NCBI RefSeq assembly: GCF_029407905.1
Contig: NW_026577902.1
Coordinates: 1,736,001-1,800,000 of the forward strand
Reading direction: 5' to 3'
DNA from: Bubalus kerabau
Taxonomy: Eukaryota; Chordata; Mammalia; Artiodactyla; Bovidae
DNA length: 64,000 nucleotides
A program made the position numbers and the translations under genes. Of this stretch, positions 31,801 through 43,100 are shown piece by piece. Position 1 is the first letter of the stretch. Each line of letters opens with the position of its first letter. The notes under the pieces are model-generated. The model worked only from the letters and a program-made list of their open reading frames with translations, made no database searches and was not told where the DNA came from.

Positions 31801-34800
31801 ACAGCTCAACAAGTGCCTGTCACCCAGTGAACAACTCGAGAGGCAAGCGGAGGTCCATTCCTGCACACAAGACGAGGCCTGACTCACCTCTCCCAACTCT
31901 GAAGTGACCTTGCGATCGGAGTCCGAAATGGAGAGGAACCCTGAGGTTCCTGACTCCACTCGAGATGAGGCCCTCTTCCATTACACCAAAAATAGTGGAG
32001 GCCCGAGAGGCCCCTCCCAAATCCACAGTATCCCGACTTCTCAGAGGCACCCTTAGAAGCTCCCTGAGGTCACCGGCACAAGTCGAGGGAACACAGGGTT
32101 TCCTGACGCAACCCGAGAAAGACCTCGAAAATCCTCCTTCAACGCGTCTTGAATCCCGATTCCCCTACCATGACTCAAGAGCAATGACGCGTTCCCCCTC
32201 GCCACTCGCATGGAGACTTGACTTCCCTGGCGCCACACGAGAGGCTCCCTGAGCTCCCCGTCATACCTCGTGAGAAATCCCACACTGGCTCCCCAGCTCG
32301 AGAAAACCCACGAGACGCCTCCGTCATCGCGAGATGAAGGCCTTCTTTTCCTGCATGGCCTGGAGAGCATCTCGAGGCCTCTCTTCAAACTCCACAGGAG
32401 GCCTGACTCCCTTTAGGCCACTTTGTGGGCTCAAGAGATACCCGTTGGGACTCAAGAGGAGAGCGGAATTCTTTGCTTCCCCTATATACCAGGCCTAACT
32501 CCTCAGGTGAGTCTGGAATGCAACCCCGAGATCCCTGTCGCCCCTGGAGAGGAACATTAGGTCCTAGACACAAGCATAGATGAGGTCTCATTTGCTCTGA
32601 AGTGACTCGAGAGCAATCCCCTGCTCTCCCTCGCACCTCGAATGGAAGAATGGACTTCCCTGGGACAACACAAGAGGAAGCCTGAATTCCCCGTCGTAAT
32701 TCGAAAATCCCGCCGCAACTCGAGAAAAACCACGTGGTTCCCCCGTCATCGCAAGATGAGGCCCTTGCCAGCTACAGCGTCTCAGGAGAAGCCCCACGTT
32801 CCATCTTGAAGTTTAAAACGATAATTGGCAACCTTGATGTTACCACAAAAGTTCCCCGACACCCTGGTCTCACTCGAGGGGAACACCAAGGTTCGGTGCA
32901 CCGCTTGTTCTGAGCCCCTTATCCCCTCCTGATCACGACGGGAGGGTCGATTACCCTGCTTTGTCTGGAAGGGGTTCCGGACCTTCCCGGCGCACCTCAG
33001 GATGAGGCCGGTCTCACGAGGAAATTCAAGACGTAGCCTTGTGGTTGGTGCCACACGCTGAAAGACCCCGATTTCCGTGTCTGCTCTTGATAAGAACCCA
33101 ATGCTAGGACACCTCTTCGAAGGCAATCCTGTGGACGAAGGCACAAAACGAAGGGGTCTGACACCCTCCTGCATCGTTGGAAAAGCCCGCAAGTTCCACA
33201 TACAGATCGACAAGTGGCCTGTCACCCCATGAACAACTCGAAAGGCAAGACGAGTTCAATTCCTCCACACAAGATGAGGCCTGACTCTCCTGTCCCAACT
33301 CTGCATGGACACTGAGATCCGATTCAGAAATGGAGAGGAACACTGAGGTTCCTGCCTCAACTCGAGATAAGGCCCTCTTCTACTGCACCAAACCCAGTGG
33401 AGTTCGGAGCGGCCCCTCCCAACTGCACAGTATCCCTGACTTCTCAGAGGCACCCTGAGAAGCTCCCTGAGGTCACGGGCATAAGTCGAGGGAACCCAGG
33501 GTTTCCTGCCATAACCTGAGAAAAACCTCGAGAGTCCTTCTTCACGCGTCTTGATGCCCGATTCCCCTACCATGACTGGAGAAAAATGACGCGCTCCCCC
33601 TCGCCACGCGCATGAAGATCTGACTTCCCCGGCACCACATGAGAGGCTCCCTGAGCTCCCCATCGTACCTCGTGAGAAACCCCACACTGGCGCCGCAGCT
33701 CGAGAAAACCCACGAGACGCCCCTGTCATGGTGAAATGAGGGCCTTCTTTCCTGCATGACCTGAAGAGCAATCCCGAATCCTCTCTCCAAACTCCAAAGG
33801 AGGCTTGACTCCCTTTAGGTCACTCAGTGGGCTCCAAGAGATACTCGTCGATACTCAGGAGGAGAGCGGTGTCCTTTGATTCCCCTCGAGATGAGGCCTG
33901 ACTACGAGGGTGAGTCTGGAATGCAACCCTGGATCCCTGTCGCCCCTGGAGAGGAACCTTAGGTCCTGGACAAAAGCCTAGAGGAGGTCTCTTTGGCCTT
34001 GCAGTGACTCAAGCGCAACCCCTAGCTTTCCCTTGCAACTCGAACAGAAGATTGGACTTTCTGGGCCAACACAAGAGGAAGCCTGAATTTCCAGTCGTAA
34101 TGCGAGAAACCCGCTGCAAATCGAGAAAAATCATGTGGTTCCCCGTATTGCAAGATGAGGCCCTTGCCCCCTACAGCATCTCAAGAGAAGTCTCACATTC
34201 CGTCTTGAAGTGCAAAACAGTACTTGGCACCCTTGATGCGACCCCAAAAGTTCCCCTATATACCGATCTCACTAGAGGGGACACTGAAGTTCCCGGCACC
34301 ACTTCATCTGAGGCCTTTCTCCTCTCCTGATCGCGACAGGAGGGTTGATTCCCATGCTTTGTCTGCAAGGGGTTCCCGACGTTCCCCGTGAACCTCCGGA
34401 TGAGGCCGGTCTCATGAGGAAATTCGAAAAGTAGCCTCATGGTTGGTGCCATATGCTGAAAGATCCCGAATTCCCGGTCCACTCTAGATAAGAACCTGAC
34501 GCCCGGACATCTCTTCGAAGGCAACCCTGTGGATGAAGGCACAACACGAAGGGACACTGACATCCCCATGCATCGTCTGGAAAAACCCGCCGATTCCACT
34601 CACAGCTCCAAATGTGGACTGTCACCCCGTGAACAACTCGAGAGGCAAGTGAAGTTGCATTCCTTCACACAAGACGAGGCCTTACTCTCCTGGCCCAACT
34701 CTTCAGGGACCCTGCGATCGGAGTCAGAAATGGAGAGGAACCCTGAGGTTCCTGCCTCAACTAGAGAAGAGGCCCTCTTCCATTGAACCACACTCAGTGG

Positions 34801-35696
34801 TGTCCCGAGAGGCCCCTCCCAACACCACAGTATCCCTGAATTCTCAGAGGCTCCCTGAGAAGCTACCTGAGGTCACTGGCACAAGTCGAGGGAACCCAGA
34901 GTTTCCTGAAGTAACCCGAGAAAGACTTGGAGAGTCCTTTTTCAACGTCTCTTGATGCCCGATTCCCCTACCATGTCTCCAGAGCAAGGACGCGCTCCCC
35001 TCGCCACAAGCACGAAAATTGACTTCCCTAGTACCACACAAGAGGCTCCCTGAGTACCCCATCGTACCTCGTGAGAAAACCCACAGTGGCGCCGCAGTTC
35101 GAGAAAAACCACAAGATGCCCCCATCAAGGAGAGATGCGGGCCTTCTTTTCCTGCCTGACCTGGAGAGCAATCCCTGGTCCTCTCTCCAAACTTCACAGG
35201 AGGATTGACTCCCTTTAGGCCACTCAGTTGGGTCCAAGAAATACCCGGTGCGACTCGAGAGGAGAGAGGAGTCCTTTGCTTCCCTGGAGACGAGGCCTGA
35301 CTCCCCGGGTGAGTTTGGAATGCAACCCCGAGATCCCTGTCGCCCCTGGAGTGGAACATTATGTCCTAGACACAAGCCTAGATGAGGTCTATTTTGCCCT
35401 ACAGTGACTCGAGAGCAACCTCCATCTCTCCCTCACAATTTGAATGGAAGATTGGTCTTCCCAAGGTCAACACAAGAGGAAGTCTGAATTTCCCATCGTA
35501 ATTCGAGAATTCAGCCTCAAGTCTTAAAAACCATGTGGTTCCCCCTTCATCGCAATATGAGGCCCTTGCCAGCTAGAGTCTCAAGAGAAGTCCCACGTTC
35601 CATCTTAAAGTTCGAAATGCTACTTGGCACCCTTGATGCGACCCCAAAGTTCCCCAACATACCGGTCTCACTCCAGGGGAACACGGAAGTTCCCGG
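28869..35696. repeat. Satellite I block, beta subfamily (diverged)
   Basis: Nearly five monomers with beta markers. They differ from one another far more than the alpha monomers do. One monomer (29,668-31,084) is 1,417 bp because of a small insertion at 30,511-30,530. Confidence 0.75.
30511..30530. repeat. Insertion tag in a satellite I monomer (first)
   Basis: After GAGTCAG this monomer reads ATCCGGCTCCAGGAAGTCAG before resuming the monomer, where other monomers read AAATGGAGAGGAA. A closely similar insertion is at the same monomer position at 42,290-42,310. Confidence 0.8.
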
Positions 35697-35816
35697 AGTC
35701 TCCAGGGAAGTCCCATGTTCCGTCCTTAAGTGCGAAACGTTAATTGACACCCTTGATGCGACCGCAAAAGTTCCCGACACGCTGGGTTCCCTCGAGGGGA
35801 ACACCGAGGGTCCCGG
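35577..35816. repeat. 120 bp tandem duplication at a beta/alpha switch
   Basis: The segment from AGTCTCAAGAGAAGTCCC (35,577) is repeated from AGTCTCCAGGGAAGTCCC (35,697), lengthening this monomer to 1,520 bp. The first copy is beta-like (GGTCTCACTCCAGG) and the second is alpha-like (GGGTTCCCTCGAGG). The duplication is close to four 31 bp subrepeats, so the block boundary is itself a misaligned crossover. Confidence 0.85.
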
Positions 35817-37960
35817 CACCACTTCATCTGAGCCCCTTCTCCCCTCCTGATCGCGACAGGAGAGTCGATTCCCCTGCTTTCTCTGGAAGGGGTTCCCGGC
35901 CTTCCTGGTGCACCTCAGGATGAGGCCGGTCTCAGGAGGAAATTCGAGACTAGCCATGTGTGAGGTGCCACGTGCCGAACAACCCCGATTTTCCGGTCCG
36001 CTCTTGATAAGAAACCGATGCCCGGACACCTCTTCGAAGGAAACCCTGTGAGTGAAGGCACAACACGAAGGGGCACTGACACCCCCGTTCATCATCCGGA
36101 AAAACCCGCAGGGTCTACTCACAGCTCGACAAGGGGCCTGAGACTCCCGGAACAACTCGAGAGGCAACCAGAATTCCATTCCTCAGACAAGACGAGGCAT
36201 GACTCTCCTGTCCCAACACTGCAGGGACCGTGCAGTCGGAGTCAGAATCGGAGAGGAAGCCTGAGGCTCCTGCCTCCCCTCGAGATGAGGCCCTCTTCCA
36301 TTGCAACGAACCCAGCAGAGTCCCGAGAGGCCCCGCCAACTCCACAGCATCCCTCACCTCTCAGAGACACCCTGGGAAGATCCCTATAGTCCCCTGCAGA
36401 AGTCGAGGGAAACGAGGGATTCCCGCCGCCACCCGAGAAAGACCTCGAGACTCCTTCTTCAACGCGTCTTGAGGCCCTAGTCGCATCCCATGACTCGAGA
36501 GTGATGACCAGCTCCCCCTCGCCATGCGCATGGAGACATGAGTTCCCTGGCGCCGCACGAGAGGCTCCCTGAGGTCCTCGTCATGCCTCGTGAAAAAACC
36601 CCCACGGGCGCTGCAGCCTGAGGAAACCCATGAGACGCCCCCGTCCTCACGAGCTGAGGGCCTTCTTTTCCTGCCTGGCCTGGAGAGCAATCCCGAGTCC
36701 TCTCTCCAAACTGAAGAGGAGGCTCGACACCCTTGAGTCCACTCATTGGGCTCCAAGAGATCCGTGTCGCGACTTGAGAGGAAAGCGGAGTCCTCTGCTT
36801 CCCCTCGAGGCGAGGCCTGACTCCCCGGGGGAGTCTGGAATGCAAACCCGAGATCCCTGTCTTCCCTTGAGAGGAATATTAGGTCCTGGACACACGCCTC
36901 GATGAGGTCTCTTTGGCCCTGTAGTGACTCGAGCAGAACCCCCAGCTTTCCCTCGCAACTCCAGGGGAAGATAGGGCTTCCCAGGGCCAACCCAAGAGGA
37001 AGCCTGAAATCCCCGTCGTTTTCGAGAATCCAGACGCAACTCGAGAAAAACGACGTGGTTCCAACGTCTTCACAGGATGAGGCCCTTGCCCGCTACAGCG
37101 TCTCCAGGGAAGTCCCATGTTCCGTCCTGAAGTGGGAAACGGTACTTGGCTCCCTTGATGCGACCCCTAAAGTTCCCTGAAACGCCGGGTTCCCTCGAGT
37201 GGAACACCTAGAGTCCCGGCCCCACTTCATCTGAGCCCCATCTCCCCTCCTGATTGCGACAGGAGATTCGATTCCCGTGCTTTGTGTGGAAGGTGTTCCC
37301 GGCCTTCCCGGCGCACCTCAGGATGATGCTGGTCTCACGAGGAAATTCGAGATGAGCCACGTGTGTGGTGCCACAACCCGAACGACCCCGATTTCCCGGT
37401 CCGCTCTTGAAATGAACCCGATACCCGGACACGTCTTTGAAGGCAACCCTGTGGGGGAAGACACAAAATGAGGGGGCAATGACACCCCCGTGCATCTTCT
37501 GGAAACACCCGCAGGTTCCACACACAGCTCGACAAGGGGCCTGAGACCCACTGAACGACTCGAGAGGCAAGCAGAGTTCCATTACTCAGACAAGATGAGG
37601 CCTGACTCTCCTGTCCCAACCCTGCAGGGACCCTGCGGTCGGAGTCAGAAATGGAGAGGAAGCCTGAGGTTCCTGCCTCCAATCGAGATGAGGCCCTCTT
37701 TCATTTCGTCAAACCTAGTGGAGTCCCGAGAGGCCCCTCTAACACCTCAGTATCCCTCACCTCTCAGAGGCACCTGGGAAGTTCACTAAGGTCCCCGTTA
37801 GAGGTCGAGGGAAACGAGTGTTTCCCACCCCAAGCCAAGAAAGACCTCGAGAGTCCTTCTTAAATGCGTCTTGAGGCCCTAGTCCCTCCCATGACTCCAG
37901 AGCAATGACGCGATCTGCCTGGCCACACGCATGGAGGCCTGACTTCTCTGGCGCTGCACG
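35697..37960. repeat. Satellite I block, alpha subfamily
   Basis: Alpha markers (GGGTTCCCTCGAG, GAGCCACGTGTGTGG, CCTCAGGATGATGCTGGTC), though more diverged than the alpha block at 23,985-28,868. It passes back to beta near 37,960 (CTCCCCATCATATCTCGTGAG). Confidence 0.68.
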
Positions 37961-39608
37961 AGAGGCTCCCTGATCTCCCCATCATATCTCGTGAGAAACC
38001 CCACACTGGCGCCACAGCTCGAGAAAACCCATGAGACACTCCCGTCATCACGAGAGGAGGGCCATCTTTAACTGCATGGTATGCAGATCAAGCGTGAACC
38101 TTCTGTCCAAGCTACACAGGACGCTTGACTCCCTTTAGGCCACTCATTGGGCTCCAAGAGTTACATGTCGCGACTCGAGAGGATAGTGGAGTCCTTTGCT
38201 TCCACTCGAGACGAGGCGTGACCCACCGGGTAAGACTGGAATGCGACCCCAATATCCCTGTTGCCCCTGGAGAGCAATACTACGTCCTGGACCCAAGCCT
38301 AGATGAGGACTCTTTGCCCTGAAGTGACTCGAGAGCAACCCACAGCTCTCTCTGACAAGTTGAATGGAAGATTGGACTTGCTGGGCCAACACAAGAGGAA
38401 GCCTGAATTCCCCGTCGTAACTCGAGAATCCCGCCACATCTCGAGAAAAACCACGTGTTTCGCTCGTCATCGCAATATGAGGCCCTTGCCCGCTAGAGCA
38501 TCTCCAGAGAATTCCCACGTTCCGTCTTGAAGTGCGAAACTGTACTTGGCACCCTTGATGCGACCTCAAAAGTGCCGTGACATACCGGTCTCACTCGAGG
38601 GGACCACCGAAGTTCCCGGCACCACTTCATCTGAGCCCCTTCTCCCCTTCTGATCGCGACCGGTAGGTCGATTCCCGTGCTTTGTCTGCAAGGGTTTCCC
38701 TTCCTTCCCGGCGAACCTCAGGATGAGGCCGGTCTCCTGAGGAAATTCGAGATGTAGCCTCATGGGTGGTACCACATGCTGAAAGACCCCAATTTTCTGG
38801 TACGCTCTTGAAAAGAACCCGATGCCCGGACACCTCTTTGAAGGCAACCCTGTGGATGAAGGCACAACACGAAGGGGCACTGACACCCCTCTGCATCATC
38901 CGGAAAAACCCACAGGTTCCACACACAGCTCAACAAGAGGCCTGTCACTCCATGAACAACTCGCAAGGAAAGCGGAGATCCATTCCTCCACAGAAGACGA
39001 GGCATGACTCTCTTGTCCATACTCTGCAGGTACTCTGCGACCCAAGTCAGAAATGGAGAGGACCCCTGAGGTTCCTGCCTGCATACGAGATGAGGCCCTC
39101 TTCAATTGCACCAAACCCAGTTGAGTAACGAAAGGCCCCTCCCAAATCCACAGTGTCCCTGACTTCTCAGAGGCACCCTGAGAAGTTGCCTGAGGTCACC
39201 GACACAAGTCGAGGGAACCCAGGGTTCCCTGCCGCAACCCGAGAAAGACCTCAAGAGTCGTTCTTCAATGCGTCTTGAGGCCCGATTCGCCTACTATGAC
39301 TCGAGAGCAATCACGCACTCCCCTTCACCACACGCACGAAGACCTGACGTCCCTAGCACCACACGAGAGGCTCTCTGAGCTCCCCATTGTACCTCGTGAG
39401 AAATCTGATACTGGCGCCACAGCTGGAGAAAACCCACGAGACGCCCCCGTCATCGCAAGATGAGGGCCTTTTTTCCTGCATGGCCAGGAAAACAATCCCG
39501 AGTCATCTCTCCAAACTCCATAGGAGGCTTCACTCCCTTTACGCCACGCAGTGGGCTCCAAGAGATACCCGTCGCGACTTGACAGGAGAGCGGAGTCCTT
39601 TTTTTCCC

Positions 39609-40043
39609 CTCAAGACGAGGCCTGACTCTCCGGGTGAGTCGAGAATGCAACCCTGAGGTCCCTGTCGGCCCAGTAGTGGAACAATAGGTCCTGGACACAA
39701 GCGTAGATGATGTCTATTTTGCCCTGCAGTGACTGGAGAGCAATCCCCAGTTCTAACTCGCAACTCGAATGGAATACTGGATTTTCCTGGCGCCACACAA
39801 GAGGCTCCCTAAGATCCCCGTGGTACTTCATGAGACACCCCACACTGGCGCCGCAACTCGAGAAAACCCACGAGATGCCACCGTCATCTCGAGATGAGGG
39901 CCTTCTTTTCCTGCATGGCCTGGAGTCCAATCCCGAGTCCTCTCTCCAAACTCCACAGGAGGCTTGACTCCCTTTAGTACACACAGTGGGCTCCAAGAGA
40001 TACCCATCGCGACTCGAGACGAGAGCGGAATTCTTTGCTTACC
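39609..40043. repeat. Internally deleted satellite I monomer (435 bp)
   Basis: The spacing between equivalent points is 435 bp instead of about 1,402, close to 14 x 31. At about 39,780-39,800 the sequence jumps from the early motif (GGACTTCCCTGGGCCAACAC in other monomers) to the late motif (TTCCCTGGCGCCACACGAG in other monomers). The two motifs are similar 31-mers, so the deletion is explained by pairing between them. Confidence 0.85.
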
Positions 40044-42289
40044 CTCGAGGTGAGAACTGACTCCCCGGATGAGTCTGGAATGCAAACCCGAGATCCCTGT
40101 CGCCCCTGGAGAGCAACATTAGATCCTGGACACAAGCCTAGATTAGGTCTCTTTTGCCCTGCAGTGACTCTAGCGCAATCCCCAGCTCCCCCTCCCAACC
40201 CGAATGGAAGATTGGATTTCAAGGCCAACAAGAGGAAGCCTAAATTCCCGGTCATAACTCGAGAATCCCGCCGCATCTTGAGCAAAACCACGTGGTTCTC
40301 CCGTCATCGTAAGATGAGGCCCTTGCCCGCTACAGCGTTTCAAAAGATGTCCCAGGTTCCGTCTTGAAATGCGAAACGGTACTTGGCACCCTTGATGCGA
40401 CCCCAAAAGTCCCCCAACACGCCGGTCTCACTCAAGGGGAACACCGAGGTTCCCGGCACCACTTCATTTAAGCCCCTTCTCCCCTCCTGATCGTGACCGG
40501 TGGGTCGATTCCCCTGCTTTGTCTGCAAGGGGGCCCGACCTTCCCTGCACAACTCAGGATGAGGCCGGTCTCATGGGGAAATTCGATACGTAGCTTTGTG
40601 GGTGGTGCCGCTTGCTGAAAGACTCCAATTTCCCGGTCCGCTCTTGATAAGAATCCGATGCTCGGACACCTCTTGGAAGGCAGCCTTGAGTATGAAGGTA
40701 CAACACGAAGGGGCACTAACACACCTGTGCATCATCCGGAAAAACGGGCAGGTTACATACACAGCTCGACAAGTGGCCTGTCACCTCGAGAACAACTCGA
40801 GAGGCAAGAGGAGTCCCATCCTCCAGAAAAGACGAGGCCTGACTCTCCTGTACCAACATGCAGGGACCTTGCGATCTGAGTCAGAAATGGAGAGGAACAC
40901 TGAGGTTCCTGCTTCAACTCGAGATGAGTCCCTCTTACATTCCACCAAATGCAGAGGAGTCTTGAGAGGCCCCTCCAAACTGCACAGTATCCCTGACTTC
41001 TCAGAGGCACTCTGAGAAGCTCCCTGAGGTCGCAGGCACAAGTCAAGGGAACCCTGGGTTTTATGCAGTGACCCGAGAAAGACCTCGAGAGTCCTTCTTC
41101 AACCCGTCTTGAGGCCCGATTACCCTACCATGACTCGAGAGCAATGACGATCTCCCCCTAGCCATCTCATGGGGACCTGACTTCCCTGGCGCCACACGAG
41201 AGGCTCCCTGAGCTCCCTCTCGTACCTCGTCAGAAACCCGGCACTAGCGCAGCAGTCTAGAAAACCCTCGAGACGCCGCCGTCATCACGAGATGAGGGCC
41301 TTCTTTTCCTGCATGGCCTGGAGAGGAATCCCGAGTCCTCTATCCAAACACCACAGGAGGCTTGACTCCCTTTATGGCACACAGTGGGCTCCAAGAGATA
41401 CCCATCGCGACCCAAAAGGACAGCAGAGTTCTTTGCTTCCCCTTGAGATGAGGCCTGATTCCCCGGGTGAGTCTGGTATGCAAGCCCGAGATCCCTGTCG
41501 CACCTAGGGACGAACATTAAGTCCTGGACACAAGCCTAGATGAAGTCTATTTTGCCCTGCAGTGACTCGAGGGCAATCCCCAGCTCTCCCTTGAAACTCG
41601 AATGGAAGATAGGACTTCCCTGGGCCAACACATGAGGAAGACTGTATTCCCTGTCAAAACTCGAGAATCCCGCCACAACTCGAGAAACGCCACGTGGTTC
41701 CCCCGTCATCCCAAGATGAGGCCCTTGCCCCCTACAGCGTCTCAAGAGAAGTCCCACGTTCCGTCTTGAAGTGCGAAACGGTATCGGCACCCTTGATGCG
41801 ACCTCAAAAGTTCCTCGCCACACCAGTCTGACTCAAGGTGAACACCGAGGTTCCCAGCACCACTACATCTGGGCCCCTTCTCCCCTCCTGATCGCGACAG
41901 GAGGGTCGATTCCCCTGTTTTGTCTTGAAGGGGTTCCCGCCTTTCCCGGTGCATCTCAGGATGAGGCCGGTCTCACGAGGATATTCGAGACATAGCCTCG
42001 TGGATGGTGACACATGCCGAAAGACCCCGATTTCCCGGTCCGCTCTTGATAAGATCCCAATGCCCGGACACCTCTTTGAAGATAACCCTTTTGATGAAGG
42101 CACAACACGAAGGGGCACTGACACCCCCGGGTATCGTCTGCAGAAACCCGCAGGTACCACACACAGCTCGAGAAGTGACCTGTCACCCCGTGAACAACTG
42201 GAGAGGCAAGCGGAGTTCCATTCCTCCACACAAGACGAGGCCTGACTCTCCTGTTCGAACTCTGCAGCGAAACTGCGATCCGAGTCAGA

Positions 42290-42310
42290 TCTGGCCCAGG
42301 AGAAGTCAGG
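42290..42310. repeat. Insertion tag in a satellite I monomer (second)
   Basis: After GAGTCAG the sequence reads ATCTGGCCCAGGAGAAGTCA. It is related to the tag at 30,511-30,530 and sits at the same place in the monomer, lengthening the monomer to 1,421 bp. Confidence 0.78.
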
Positions 42311-43100
42311 AGAGGAAACATGAGTTTCCTGCCTCCACTCGAGATGAGGCCCTCTTCCATTGCACCAAACCCAGTGGAGTCCCGAGAGGCCCCTCCCAAC
42401 TGCATAGTATCCCTGACTTCTCAGAGGCACCCTTAGACCTTCCTGAGATCACCGGCACAAGTCGAGGGAACCAAGGGTTTCCTGCCCCAACCCGTAAATG
42501 ACCTCGAGAGTCTTTCTTCAACGCGTCTTGAGGCGCGATTCCCCTACCATGACTCGAGAGCAATGACGCGCTCCCCCTAGCCACGCGCATAGAAACCTGA
42601 CTTCCCTGGCGCCACAGGAGAGGCTCCCTGAGCTCCCCATTATACCTCGTGAGCAACACCACACTGGAGCCGCAGCTCGAGAATACCCACGAGACACCCC
42701 AGTCCTCACGAGATGAGGGCCTTCTTTTGCTGTATGGCCTGGAGAGCAATCCTGAGTCCTCTCTCCAAACTCCACAGGAGGCTTGACTCATTTTAGGCCA
42801 CACAGTGAGCTCCAAGATATACCCGTCGCAACTTCACAGGAGAGCAGTGTCCTTGGCTTCCCCTCGAGACGAAACCTGATTCCCCGGTTGAGTCGAGAAT
42901 GCAATGCCGAGATAGCTGTCGCCCCAGCAGAGGAACATTAGGTCCTGGACACAAGCCTAGATGAGATCTATTTGGCCCTGCAGTGTCTCGAGAGCAATCC
43001 CCAGTTCTAACTCGCAATTCGAATGAAAACTGGACTTCCCTGGGCCAGTTGAAGAGGAAGCCTGAATTCCCCGTCGTCACTCGACAATCCCGCCGCAACT

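Larger units (their letters stand above)
37961..43100. repeat. Satellite I block, beta subfamily
   Basis: Beta markers throughout (GGTCTCACTC, GTAGCCTCATGGG, CTCGTGAGAAAC). It includes the internally deleted monomer at 39,609-40,043 and the insertion tag at 42,290-42,310. It ends near 43,100, where CCAACGTCTTCGCAAG (alpha) replaces CCCCCGTCATCGCAAG. Confidence 0.7.
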
